From the NCBI GenBank assembly GCA_031287565.1, contig JAITSS010000023.1, forward strand, positions 1 to 48,576: a DNA stretch of 48,576 nt, given 5' to 3'. Both the position numbers and the translations under genes were made by a program. The notes beneath the pieces are model-generated. The model was not told the origin of the DNA. It did no database searches and saw only the letters and a list, made by a program, of their open reading frames with translations. The DNA is from Desulfobulbaceae bacterium (lineage in GTDB: Bacteria > Desulfobacterota > Desulfobulbia > Desulfobulbales > Desulfocapsaceae). Of the stretch, positions 35,469-44,281 are shown piece by piece. Within the stretch, counting starts at the first letter, position 1. Each line of letters begins with the position of its first letter.

Positions 35469-38224
35469 TGGCCGAAAAAAAGGAATGCGGTCTGCGCTGG
35501 ATATTGGTGGTTGAATGCCTGGTGTTTCTGCTGATGGCGGTCGGTTTCATTGTGGTGCTGGAAAAGGCCAGAGACGGAATGCGCGAACAGATTGAGGCGG
35601 TTTCCGGCCAAATCCTCCAGGGCCGGGCCAATGCCATTGGTGAAATTATTGCGTCGTATCAGCAGATGCTGGCCAGCCTGGCCAAGCAGAATACGCTGTG
35701 GGAAGTCAGCGACGCCGACCTTGAACAGAAAGCGCATGACCAGATTGGCCGGATTGCCTACGATATTGTCAGCGTCTTCGTTGTCTGGCCCGATGGCCGC
35801 GCCACGGTGAAACCGGGGCAGTACGTCAATATCGCCGACCGCGCCTATATCCAAGAAGCGCTGTCCGGTCGCCAGGAGAGCGTCATCAGCCCGCCGCTCG
35901 TTTCCCGCAACACCCATCAACCGGCGGTGATCATGGCGCACGCGATCAGGCGGCCAAATGGCGAAATCCGTTGCCTTCTGGCCATGGAAATGTCCACGGC
36001 CCGCATCAACGGATACATCAGCCAGATCACTTTGGGTGGCGGCCAATTGGGTTACACCTGGATCGCCGACCAAAGCGGCTTGATCTTTTCCTCGGAGAAA
36101 AAAGACGTGGCCATGCGGGTGAATATTCGCCGCGCCGACGAGGATTTTCACTACAACGGTTTGTCGGCGCTGGCCGAGGCCATGTTCCGCGGCGATCAGG
36201 CACAGGGCCTGTTCCGTGACCCAGACGGCGTGAGTTATGTCGCCTTCACGCGGAAAATACCCGACACATCACAGTGGTGGCTCGGCATTTCCATCGTCAA
36301 ATCGCTGCTTTTTCAGCCATTGAACCACATCACATTGGTTATGGGCATTGTCATGGCCATCGCCTTTTCGGCCTCGCTGGCGGTGGCCTTTTATATCAAC
36401 AAGATGCGGGCCTCCCACAAGCGCCTGAAACAGGCGCGTAGTGAGGCCCTGGCCAGCGCCGAGGCCAAAAGCCGGTTCTTATCGTCGATGAGCCACGAAA
36501 TCAGAACGCCGATGAACGCCATTCTCGGTTTCGCCGACCTGATGCGCACCGACAATCTCGACGACGAGCAGCGGCGCTACTTGCAAGATATTCACGCCAT
36601 GTCCGAGGTGCTGCTGCAAATCATCAACGACATCCTGGATATTTCCAAGATTGAGGCGGGCAAGATGGAGCTGACCCCGATTCATTATCGGCTGCCCGCC
36701 CTGTACGAAAATGTCCGCGCCTTGTCTCAGGGCATCGTCCAGCGCAAAAATCTGACTTTTCATAGCCATATCAGCCCGGAGTTGCCGGAGGTCTTGTACG
36801 GCGACGACCTGCGCCTGCAACAAATCATGCTGAACCTGATTAACAACGCCATCAAATACACCTCGCACGGCGGCATCTGGTTTTGGCTGAGCCGTGAGGT
36901 CGGGCCGCGTGGCGATTCGCTGACGATCAGCGTCCGCGACACCGGCGTTGGCATCGAAAAAGGCAATCTCGACCGCATATTCGGGAACTTTGAACGCATC
37001 GAAAACGAGGAAACCCACCGCATTGGCGGTTCGGGCCTGGGCTTGCCGATAACCCGGCAGCTCGTCGAAATGATGGGCGGCCACATGAGCGTCGCATCGC
37101 GCCCCGGCGAGGGTTCGACCTTTACCGCGCATCTGCCGCTGGTCGAAGGCGATCCGGAAAAAATCGTCGCCCGTCGCAAGGATTTTCGCCGCGTGCTGGC
37201 GGACAAAGGGGTGAAGGTGCTGGTGGTTGACGACAGCGAAATCAATCTGGCGGTGGCTTCAGGCTATCTGGCCAAACACGGCATTGTTGCCGATACGGCG
37301 AAAAGCGGCCAGGAAGCGATAACCATGGTCGAACGCCAACACTATGATTTGGTTTTCATGGATCAGATGATGCCGGGCATGGACGGCGTTGAGACGACCA
37401 AGCGCCTCCGCGCACTCAGCGACCGGCGTTTTCGCGATTTGCCAATCATCGCTTTAACCGCCGATGCCGTCGCCGGGCAACGCGAACTGTTCCTGGCCGC
37501 CGGCATGAACGATTTTATCGCCAAACCGATTGACCCGGAGCGACTGAACGCGGCCTTGAGCGCCTGGCTGCCCGCCGATAAACAGAGCCTGGGCGGCATC
37601 GATTCGGCCTTAGCCGCCACCGACGACCAATCGCTGATCCTCGACCGCGCCGCTGGCATCGCCCGTTTGCAGGGTGATGAGGTTTTGTATCGCCGCATCG
37701 CCGCCGGTTTTCTGCGCGATCATGGCCAAGACGCGGCGCAGGTCGTCGCCTTTTTGCGGCAAGAGAAAGGGGAACAGGCCCGCCGCGTCGCCCACACTCT
37801 GAAAAGCGCGGCGGCGATTATCGGCGCGGCCCGTTTGAAACAGGCGGCGGCGGTGCTGGAAGAGGCCCTGGCCGCCGGGCAAACAGTGACGACCGATGAT
37901 GATTTAGTCCTGGCGATGAACGCCGAACTGGCCTTGGCCTTGGCCGAGTTACGGCGCGAACTTGCAACGGACGAGAAAAGCGGCGAAAGGCCACGGACGG
38001 CGGCGAGCTTGGACCGCGACAAAGCGCTGGCCGCGCTCGATGCGCTTGAGCCGCTTCTGGCCGCCGGCAACGCCCGCGCCCTGGAGTTGCTGGAAGAAAA
38101 CGAAGCCGTTCTCGCGCCTTTAGGCGAAGCCGGGCAAACACTGATCACCCGCATCAACGACCTGGACTTTCCCGCCGCTCACGCCGAAATCGCCGCCGTC
38201 CGACGCCTTGTGGCTGGAGGCTGA
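35468..38224 (+). CDS. Membrane hybrid sensor histidine kinase, paralogue of the upstream kinase
   Basis: 918 residues. Membrane helix at about 9-30, a periplasmic sensor of about 250 residues with dCache-like features (YVNIADRAYIQEALSGRQESVISPP), and a second helix at about 290-315. Then HisKA with SMSHEIRTPMNAI (His 343), HATPase (DTGVGI, GSGLGLPITRQL), a receiver with Asp 632 (FMDQMMPGMDG) and HPt with His 776 (VAHTLKSAAA). From HisKA to the C-terminal tail it aligns closely with the preceding kinase, including the DRDKAL...NDLDFPAA tail, so the two arose by duplication with exchange of the sensor part. Start overlaps the upstream stop (TGATG) behind GGAGGCTTCG. Confidence 0.93.
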   Translation: MAEKKECGLRWILVVECLVFLLMAVGFIVVLEKARDGMREQIEAVSGQILQGRANAIGEIIASYQQMLASLAKQNTLWEVSDADLEQKAHDQIGRIAYDIVSVFVVWPDGRATVKPGQYVNIADRAYIQEALSGRQESVISPPLVSRNTHQPAVIMAHAIRRPNGEIRCLLAMEMSTARINGYISQITLGGGQLGYTWIADQSGLIFSSEKKDVAMRVNIRRADEDFHYNGLSALAEAMFRGDQAQGLFRDPDGVSYVAFTRKIPDTSQWWLGISIVKSLLFQPLNHITLVMGIVMAIAFSASLAVAFYINKMRASHKRLKQARSEALASAEAKSRFLSSMSHEIRTPMNAILGFADLMRTDNLDDEQRRYLQDIHAMSEVLLQIINDILDISKIEAGKMELTPIHYRLPALYENVRALSQGIVQRKNLTFHSHISPELPEVLYGDDLRLQQIMLNLINNAIKYTSHGGIWFWLSREVGPRGDSLTISVRDTGVGIEKGNLDRIFGNFERIENEETHRIGGSGLGLPITRQLVEMMGGHMSVASRPGEGSTFTAHLPLVEGDPEKIVARRKDFRRVLADKGVKVLVVDDSEINLAVASGYLAKHGIVADTAKSGQEAITMVERQHYDLVFMDQMMPGMDGVETTKRLRALSDRRFRDLPIIALTADAVAGQRELFLAAGMNDFIAKPIDPERLNAALSAWLPADKQSLGGIDSALAATDDQSLILDRAAGIARLQGDEVLYRRIAAGFLRDHGQDAAQVVAFLRQEKGEQARRVAHTLKSAAAIIGAARLKQAAAVLEEALAAGQTVTTDDDLVLAMNAELALALAELRRELATDEKSGERPRTAASLDRDKALAALDALEPLLAAGNARALELLEENEAVLAPLGEAGQTLITRINDLDFPAAHAEIAAVRRLVAGG

Positions 38225-38233
38225 TCTTTTGGT

Positions 38234-40042
38234 GTGGCGACTCAAGAATACGACCCGCTTATGGATGCCTCTTTGATCAAGCCCCCGCCGTCCGACATCC
38301 TTCTGGTCGGCATAAATGGTCGTTACAGCCACAGTTGCCTGGCGCTTTTTTACCTGCGCCAGGCCTTGAAGCGGCATTTGCCTGATTGTCCGACGCGGAT
38401 GCTTCAGTTGACGATAAACGATCCGTATCATGAAACGCTGTTGCGCATCGCCGAAGGCAAGCCCTGGGCTATTTTTTTGTCGGCGGTTATTTGGAACAGC
38501 GAAATCGTGACGCATCTGGCCCGCGACCTGCGGGCGTTACTCCCGCGAACCCGTCTGCTTGTCGGCGGGCCGCAGGCGGCGGTCGCGCGTCGGCAACTGC
38601 CCGACGCCGTCTGCGCTGTGTTCCACGGCGCGATTGAAGGAGCGCCAACCGCTTTGTACCAGGATGTGCGCAGCGGCAATCTGGCCGCCAGCTACCAGGC
38701 GGCGGGTTTGGCCGCGTCGCGGGCTGATTTTCCTTTTCCCTATGTTCAGGCGGATTTCGCGGCCGAGCTGCTCAATCGCCATGTGTATTACGAATCGTCG
38801 CGGGGCTGTCCGCACGCCTGCGCCTACTGTTTGTCGGCGCGGGAACGTGGCGTTTTTCATAAGGATTTATCTACGGTTTTTCATGAGCTTAGAATTATTT
38901 TAGAGAATAATCCTAAGGAACTGCGCTTCGTTGACCGCACCTTCAACGCCATACCTGATCGCGCCTTGGCCATCTGGCGTTTTTTGGCTGAACATGGCGC
39001 GACAACACGGATTCACTGTGAAATCGCTCCGGAAGGTTTCAGCGAGGAAATGTTCGACTTTCTTGCCGCGCAGCCGCCCGCCCGCTTTCAGTTTGAGATT
39101 GGCATTCAATCGACCAACGGCCAAACCCTATCGGCCATAAACCGCGGCATGGACAGCCGCGCCGCCCTGGAAACAACCCGGCGGCTGGCTCAGTTGGGCA
39201 CGGTTTTTTTGCACGCCGATTTGATTCTGGGTCTGCCGCACGAAACGCGGCAAAGCTATCTGGCCGGATTTGCCGCGCTCTTCGCCAGCGGCGCGCACTA
39301 TATCCAGATGGGATTATTGAAGATTCTGCCGGAAACTCCTTTAGCCGCGCGGGCGGAGGAATATGGCATGGTGTATAGCCAGCGCCCGCCCTATGGCGTT
39401 CTGGCCACGCGCTGGCTGGATGCCGACAATCTGGCCGAACTGTACTGGTTTGGCGAATGCGTCGAAAAATTTCATAACAATGCCTTTTTCCCGTCGCTGT
39501 GGCGGTATCTGCGACAAAGCAAGGCCGATGCGGCGGCGTTTTTTCTTGACTTGACCGCGCTGTTCCAGCGGCGGCAGGGATTTCAGCGGGCGGCGACCCA
39601 GGAATTTCTCACCGCGACTCTGGCGGAATTTCTTGCCAAACGCCCGGACGCCGCGCTGGTTTTCGATTTGTTGCGCTACGACTGGTTGCGCTCAGGGCAA
39701 AGGCGGCTACCGGAATGTCTGGCGCTTCCCGCCGAACGCGAGTCGCTGGCCGCAAGCCACGATCAAGCGTATCGGCTGTTGCCGCCGTTTCTTGATGGCC
39801 TGTACCAGGCGAAAGAAAGGAACGCCTTCTGTCGTCGCCTGGTGTGTCTGCGTCCGTCGGACGAGTGCCTGGCCTGGCTCGGATATGGCGCGATGGGCCG
39901 GATATGTATGCTAGCGGAACGAGAGGCGGGACTGTTCGCCCGGCAAAAAACGCTGTTCCTGCCGGACGATGGGGATTGTAGGTTTTTCATTTTCAGGCCA
40001 GTTCGGCGCCGCAGTGTTTGCACTTCTTGGCCTGCATCTTGA
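38234..40042 (+). CDS. B12-binding-domain radical SAM protein (DUF4080-like)
   Basis: 602 residues. The N-terminal part (about 18-150) is a cobalamin-binding-type Rossmann domain (ILLVGINGRYSHSCLAL, AIFLSAVIWN, LLVGGPQ). The radical SAM core follows, with CPHACAYC near 195, RFVDRTFN, FEIGIQST and LHADLILGLPHET. A C-terminal region of about 200 residues, DUF4080-like, has no obvious catalytic motif. Substrate unknown; relatives are annotated as methyltransferase or methylthiotransferase-like. The GTG start at 38234 is the longest option; an ATG at 38261 is equally possible. Ten bases after the second kinase, so probably in its operon. Its last 50 bases overlap the oppositely oriented zinc-ribbon gene. 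Confidence 0.88.
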   Translation: MATQEYDPLMDASLIKPPPSDILLVGINGRYSHSCLALFYLRQALKRHLPDCPTRMLQLTINDPYHETLLRIAEGKPWAIFLSAVIWNSEIVTHLARDLRALLPRTRLLVGGPQAAVARRQLPDAVCAVFHGAIEGAPTALYQDVRSGNLAASYQAAGLAASRADFPFPYVQADFAAELLNRHVYYESSRGCPHACAYCLSARERGVFHKDLSTVFHELRIILENNPKELRFVDRTFNAIPDRALAIWRFLAEHGATTRIHCEIAPEGFSEEMFDFLAAQPPARFQFEIGIQSTNGQTLSAINRGMDSRAALETTRRLAQLGTVFLHADLILGLPHETRQSYLAGFAALFASGAHYIQMGLLKILPETPLAARAEEYGMVYSQRPPYGVLATRWLDADNLAELYWFGECVEKFHNNAFFPSLWRYLRQSKADAAAFFLDLTALFQRRQGFQRAATQEFLTATLAEFLAKRPDAALVFDLLRYDWLRSGQRRLPECLALPAERESLAASHDQAYRLLPPFLDGLYQAKERNAFCRRLVCLRPSDECLAWLGYGAMGRICMLAEREAGLFARQKTLFLPDDGDCRFFIFRPVRRRSVCTSWPAS

Positions 40043-40646
40043 CCAGTTCTGAGCAGGCCGGGCATTCGCGCAGAAAATTACGCGCGAGAATTTTGGTAAT
40101 CGCCAGATTTGTTTCCGCTTCCAGGGCCGGGTCGCGGAATTTGTGGTTGCGCAGCGGGTCGATCACTTCCGTCCCGGCGATGTCGGCCAGGATGGCTATG
40201 GCCCGCAACCGGTCGTCGCGGTTCGCCGCCTCCTCGATGCTCAGATACAGGGCGGGCGCGAAGTTGCTGGTTCCTTCTCCCTGGTCCTTCAAATCGGCCA
40301 CGGCGTCGGCGATTTTTTTCTGCCGCTTGCTTTGGCTTTGTAGCTCGTTTTTATCGACCACGCCGCCCTTGTAGGCATCCGGCCCGGCCACCATCATGAC
40401 GTTGCTTTCTTTGCTGCCCGGCAATTCCATATAGCGGTATGAGGCAGAGTGGCCGTACTCGTTTTCACAATGCTGCCAGCCCTGGACGAACAGCGGGCAG
40501 TCATCGTTCAAGCAGATGAACAGATATTCCGAACCCCAGCCGAGGCCGTCGCCAACATGGATGGGCGGCGCTTGGCAGCAGGACATTCTTTGGCCGCAAT
40601 TCGGGCAGATATGTATTTCGTCGATGTCGCATGAAGAAGTCAGCAT
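39993..40646 (-). CDS. Zinc-ribbon protein of unknown function
   Basis: 217 residues, soluble. The N-terminus has CPNCGQRMSCC and, later, CLNDDCPLF, a likely zinc site in the first 60 residues. The C-terminus has a second ribbon CPACSELVKMQAKKCKHCG. Between them a helical region (about 115-185) resembles a short HEAT-like stretch (RLRAIAILADIAGTEVIDPLRNHKF). I do not recognise a function. The ATG has GGGAATCCACC upstream, just behind an unusual tandem poly-T repeat on the coding strand. The 3' end overlaps the radical SAM gene by 50 bases. Confidence 0.75.
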   Translation of the reverse strand: MLTSSCDIDEIHICPNCGQRMSCCQAPPIHVGDGLGWGSEYLFICLNDDCPLFVQGWQHCENEYGHSASYRYMELPGSKESNVMMVAGPDAYKGGVVDKNELQSQSKRQKKIADAVADLKDQGEGTSNFAPALYLSIEEAANRDDRLRAIAILADIAGTEVIDPLRNHKFRDPALEAETNLAITKILARNFLRECPACSELVKMQAKKCKHCGAELA

Positions 40647-40660
40647 GGTGGATTCCCGGT

Positions 40661-40696
40661 AAAAGAAAAAAAGAAAAAAAGAAAAAAAGAAAAAAA
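40661..40696. repeat. Tandem 8-base repeat (GAAAAAAA) x4
   Basis: G residues at 40665, 40673, 40681 and 40689 are each followed by exactly seven A, giving four perfect 8-base units with a short A lead. It lies 15-50 bases upstream of the zinc-ribbon start, so on that gene's strand it is a T-rich tract in the promoter or leader, and behind the terminal codons of the PheA-TyrA gene. Confidence 0.95.
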
Positions 40697-40722
40697 TGTC
40701 GGCGTCAACGGTGATGCTGGTT

Positions 40723-42441
40723 TTAACCTTCGCCCTTCATCGCGCCGTCGCTCAACAGGGCGTCAACCGCCTTGGCTTGTTTCATGCGGTGACGCAGAAA
40801 GCGTTGGCCGAGATAGCGACTATTGGCGGTGATCATCCGCTCGATTCCTGAAATGTCGCCAGCTTCGGCCAGGGCGATGACCGCTGCCATATTGGTGGCG
40901 AAATCGCGGACAATCTTGCGCCCTTCGCCGCCACTGGCGAGTATTTCAGCGTAGGTGCGCGGATTTTGGTTGTGCACCCGCGCCATGGCCAGAACGCCGT
41001 ACTGCGAGGTCAGAGTGCTGTGGCGGCCTAAGGTCTGGCAATCAATGGAATTATCGAGCAGGGTGGCGGCCATGGCGATGGAAACGGCGGTCGGTAATTT
41101 CTGGCCGACGCCCATCATCAGGTCGTGGCGGCGGGCTTCGTCGTGGTTGATTTCCGCGCCGTGCTTAAAGAGAAAGGCTTCAAATTCGCTGCAAAAAACA
41201 CCGCTGCGCGGAGTTCTCGTCACGGTGGCGTTTTTATCCTTCATCGTCGCCGCCTGCGGCCCCCAGAGGTTGTGCACAAACATCACCTCGACGCCGGGGT
41301 CGGTTGAATCAAGCGCCTGTCGCAGCGCGGTTTCGGCTTCACCGGCCAAAATGATCAGCGCCTGCCCGCTTTTCAGGAGCGGCGCGTACAGGGCGATGGT
41401 CGCGGCGGTGACGGAAATTGGCACGCAGATCATCAAAACATCAATGTCAGGAATCATCCGCTCTGGCCGTAGCGCGGTGGTCCGCCCGCACAACCGTGTG
41501 ATGTAGCCTTCACCGTTCAGACGCTCAGCGAACCAGGCGCTCATCTTGCCGGTGCCGATGAAGCCAAAACTTTTAATCAGCTTTTCGCGCATATCGACCC
41601 TGGGAAAAGAACCCAGTAGCCGCAGCGGCTCGTTTTCGTGGATGATGACGTTTTCCAGCCGCGCCACCGCCTCGGCCAAAGCTGGCGCGGCGATGTGCCC
41701 CTCGACCTCCAGGAAAACGCGCAATTTCTGGCTCTGGGCGTCGCTGTGCGTCTGCAAATCGAGAATATTGACGCCGCGCCGCGTGAATTCGCCAATAATA
41801 TCTGACAGCAAACCCAGGCGGTCGGCCATGGGTCGCGTCACCAAAGCGGTGGCGTCGTAGCCGCTTTCCGGGGCCAGTTCACGGCCCAATATCGCGTAGC
41901 GGGTGCGGTTGTGGGCGGCCAGCTCGCGTTCAAGCAGATGCAGGCCGTGTCGAAGCAACAGATTCTCTTCCTCGATCACCGCATAGTTATGCCGATGCGC
42001 CGCTTTGATGTCGGCAATCGCCGCCTCGATATCTGGCGTAGCCTGCAAGGTGGCGTCGGGAAAATGAGTCTCCAGATATTCGGCGCACTGGCGCAGACCG
42101 CTCGCCTTACCGATAATAACCTCGATTGACGCCACCGTCTCGCTGAGTCCGGCTAAAGAAAGGTGGGTTGGCAACACCAGGTTATCGACCCAGAAGCCAG
42201 TGAATTCGGAGCGCTGTAAGCGGAAATACTCCTTCGCATCACCCTCCCTGGTGTTGTAGACCGGGAGCAGGGCGAGGTCGGCGTGTTCCTCGGCCAGGGC
42301 GGCGAACAGCTCGGCGCGGTGGCTGACTAAAAGAACATAGGCGGTCGGCGCATAGCGGCGGGCGGCGAGGTAGCAATCGGAACCGGAAGGCCCGAAGGTG
42401 ACGATGGTGGTGGTTTCCGGGGCGGATGCTGTTCTGGACAT
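40723..42441 (-). CDS. Prephenate dehydratase-ACT-prephenate dehydrogenase fusion
   Basis: 572 residues carrying both branch-point activities of phenylalanine and tyrosine synthesis. Residues about 10-190 are a divergent prephenate dehydratase: FGPSGSD opens it, ALLPVYNTREG replaces the usual VPxENS, and the catalytic TRF motif reads NRTRYAILGRE. About 205-285 is an ACT domain (DRLGLLSDIIGEFTRRGVNI), normally the phenylalanine sensor. From about 300 it is TyrA: NAD-binding FGFIGTGKMSAW, DVLMICVPI, and VHNLWGPQAATM (His of the HPMFGP motif). No chorismate mutase domain is seen. ATG 42441 is chosen where homology starts; upstream codons to 42591 look non-coding. The dehydratase domain is divergent enough that its activity needs proof. 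Confidence 0.85.
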   Translation of the reverse strand: MSRTASAPETTTIVTFGPSGSDCYLAARRYAPTAYVLLVSHRAELFAALAEEHADLALLPVYNTREGDAKEYFRLQRSEFTGFWVDNLVLPTHLSLAGLSETVASIEVIIGKASGLRQCAEYLETHFPDATLQATPDIEAAIADIKAAHRHNYAVIEEENLLLRHGLHLLERELAAHNRTRYAILGRELAPESGYDATALVTRPMADRLGLLSDIIGEFTRRGVNILDLQTHSDAQSQKLRVFLEVEGHIAAPALAEAVARLENVIIHENEPLRLLGSFPRVDMREKLIKSFGFIGTGKMSAWFAERLNGEGYITRLCGRTTALRPERMIPDIDVLMICVPISVTAATIALYAPLLKSGQALIILAGEAETALRQALDSTDPGVEVMFVHNLWGPQAATMKDKNATVTRTPRSGVFCSEFEAFLFKHGAEINHDEARRHDLMMGVGQKLPTAVSIAMAATLLDNSIDCQTLGRHSTLTSQYGVLAMARVHNQNPRTYAEILASGGEGRKIVRDFATNMAAVIALAEAGDISGIERMITANSRYLGQRFLRHRMKQAKAVDALLSDGAMKGEG

Positions 42442-42719
42442 GGCGTGGCGGCGAAAAAAACCTGCCTGGCGGCAGACAGGGAAATCCGCCACTTCCAACC
42501 GGGCGGAACGTCGGCCAGAGTAGCCGTTAACCGGGTATCCGGCAAGAAGTTCCACCTGCCTAGCGCTTACCAATATTGATGACTGTCTCAAACAAGATAC
42601 CTTCCATAACCAATCTCAGATTTTTTCATAATTTCATAACGGAGTGAAAACAATGGACATGAAGACGGAGTGATACTCCCATTGTTCAACCATTCGCCTG
42701 TCTAGTTAGGCAGGAAGCG

Positions 42720-43112
42720 TTATGAGGGCGGTTCCGGTCGCGCCGCCGTTGCCAGCGATTCCACCGTGTCAGGTCGCCAATCTCGCCTCGCGCCGATACA
42801 CCGCGTTTGGCGTCGCCATTCCATCAATGACTGGTATGGCCGGTCGCTGTTGTAGCGGCTGATACATTCGCCGATCCCTTGCGCCAGTTCCACAGGATTT
42901 TCATACGATTTCAAATAGATATCCTCATATTTGATCGTCCGCCAGAACCGTTCAATCACCACATTGTCCATCCAGCGTCCGCGTCCGTTCATGCTTTGGC
43001 AGAGACCTTCGCTTCGCACATAATAACCGCATTTCGCCGAAATGAACTGGCAGCCCTGGTCAGTATTGACGATCAGCGGACGGTCATACCTCGCCATCGG
43101 CAAGACTTCCAT
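42720..43112 (-). pseudogene. IS3-family transposase remnant (OrfB C-terminal half, frameshifted)
   Basis: The frame reads the second half of an IS3-type DDE integrase core: IVNTDQGCQFIS (second catalytic Asp), SMNGRGRWMDNVVIERFWRTIK (catalytic Glu) and RYNSDRPYQSL. After QSL the frame is lost. One missing base would turn it into the usual end, which is present in the next frame as MATPNAVYRREARLAT and a stop at 42769. The first half, including the first Asp, is missing beyond 43112, where the sequence changes to a phage-type gene. I see no clear terminal inverted repeats. The 278 bases toward the PheA-TyrA gene hold an 8-bp-stem hairpin (AACAATGG, 42649-42656, with CCATTGTT, 42679-42686) and no gene. 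Confidence 0.85.
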
Positions 43113-43322
43113 TCGGTCAGCAACCTGCCGCTATTTTATCTTGGCAGGAGCCTGATCGAGATGGCGAAGGCGGACAGGGTTTACTTTATGCCGGGATGGC
43201 GAGCGGCCAGGGGCTGTCGGATCGAGCATTTGTGCTGCCTGCAATACGGCATTCAGACCGTGAACTTGGACGAGGAACAGCCGAGCGCGAAGGAACACGA
43301 AAAAGCGATGGAGAACAAATAA
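43113..43322 (+). pseudogene. DUF4406-like phage protein, 5'-truncated
   Basis: About 65 codons matching the second half of DUF4406 proteins, small nucleoside-deoxyribosyltransferase-like proteins common in phages. FYLGRSLIEMAKADRVYFMPGW is followed by RAARGCRIEHLCCLQYGI and a charged tail. The upstream half is replaced by the IS3 remnant on the opposite strand, so the frame that continues upstream to 42879 is only the antisense of the transposase. Probably inactivated by the insertion; an internal ATG at 43162 offers no good ribosome site. Confidence 0.65.
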
Positions 43323-44281
43323 CCGATCCGGAAATAGAAACAACCGGTTCTCTACTATTTCAGCTCGATGACGATGTTGACGCTGGCGCGGCGGTGCGAG
43401 TGGTGCGGGCCACGCCGAAATTTTCTGGGAAGAACCCGTTGGTGGCGCGTAAAGAATTTCCCGCCGCGATTCGCGACAGGGTGATACGGGCCTTTGGGCG
43501 TGGTGTTGTCAATGCCGATACCGGCGTGAAAATCGGTATGAGCGGTAGGGATTTCAAGAAGCATCTGTTCATCGAGCAAGGCGAAGACGGATTGGCGCAT
43601 CTGGAGGCCATTGCCGCCCTGCCAGCTCTGGCACGGACAGCCAAGCGCGTTGAAACCCATGCCGATAATGCGGCGACGGCGGATGGAAGGTTGGGAGAAG
43701 TACGGCGGTTTATCTCCGCCTTCAGCACCGGTGGCAAGGACTACTCCGTCTTGCTGACAGTGAAACGTTTCAAGGATGGGAACTGGCTGCTGGATACAGA
43801 AAACCCGGTGAGGCTCTATCATCACCGGGTCGAGAAAGAAATGCTTCCGCCTTCCTCAACGTCCAGCGCCATAGAGCGGGCCGAACCGTCAACATCGGTA
43901 GGAAGCACGTCGTATACCATACGGGATTTGCTGGATGGTGTCAAAGATTCTGAAGGGCAAAGATATTTTCAAACCTCAAACGAAGGAGCAACAAATGGGA
44001 ACGATGCAGATGTCAGCGGAAGTGGAGATCAAAATCAACGAGTTGTACGCCAAGGAAGAGGGCGCGTTGGCCAAGCTGGAAAATCTGCCGACGTACAAGG
44101 CGAAAGCCATCGAGCTGGCCGGAGAGGGCAAGGTGGTGATCTTGTCCGGCCCCGGCCAAATATCCGTCGATGTGCGACAGCGCCGAGATGGCGCTGCAAG
44201 AAGCCTTCGACCAGGTGGAAACGACCTTGGAGATTCTCGACCGGCTCAAGGCCAAAGCGTAAAAGGGACAAAGAACGATGA
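43196..44281 (+). CDS. Polyvalent-protein fragment with PBECR/LPD-like domain
   Basis: The open frame spans 361 codons, but only about 43340-43975 looks like real protein. That part opens with SLLFQ, runs through FGRGVVNADTGVKIGMSGRDFKKHL, AIAALPALARTAKRV, and a strand YSVLLTVKRFKDGNW, and closes with SYTIRDLLDGVKDSEGQRYFQ. The pattern (TG-x-x-I strand, LP helix, a YSVLLTV strand and a terminal aromatic-Gln) is what I know from large polyvalent phage/conjugative proteins, where such modules are grouped as PBECR nuclease-like or LPD domains. The first 40 codons overlap the DUF4406 fragment and the last 100 (Arg/Gly rich) overlap the next gene, so both ends are probably artefacts of truncation. 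Likely a degraded gene piece. Confidence 0.55.
   Translation: MASGQGLSDRAFVLPAIRHSDRELGRGTAEREGTRKSDGEQITDPEIETTGSLLFQLDDDVDAGAAVRVVRATPKFSGKNPLVARKEFPAAIRDRVIRAFGRGVVNADTGVKIGMSGRDFKKHLFIEQGEDGLAHLEAIAALPALARTAKRVETHADNAATADGRLGEVRRFISAFSTGGKDYSVLLTVKRFKDGNWLLDTENPVRLYHHRVEKEMLPPSSTSSAIERAEPSTSVGSTSYTIRDLLDGVKDSEGQRYFQTSNEGATNGNDADVSGSGDQNQRVVRQGRGRVGQAGKSADVQGESHRAGRRGQGGDLVRPRPNIRRCATAPRWRCKKPSTRWKRPWRFSTGSRPKRKRDKER

Noticed and set aside
40661-40696. CRISPR-like or terminator explanation for the poly-A repeat
   Set aside because: There are no spacers and no paired stem; it is a simple 8-base tandem repeat.
42879-43112. Plus-strand N-terminal part of the DUF4406 frame
   Set aside because: It is the antisense of the IS3 transposase remnant; only the part after about 43113 resembles DUF4406.
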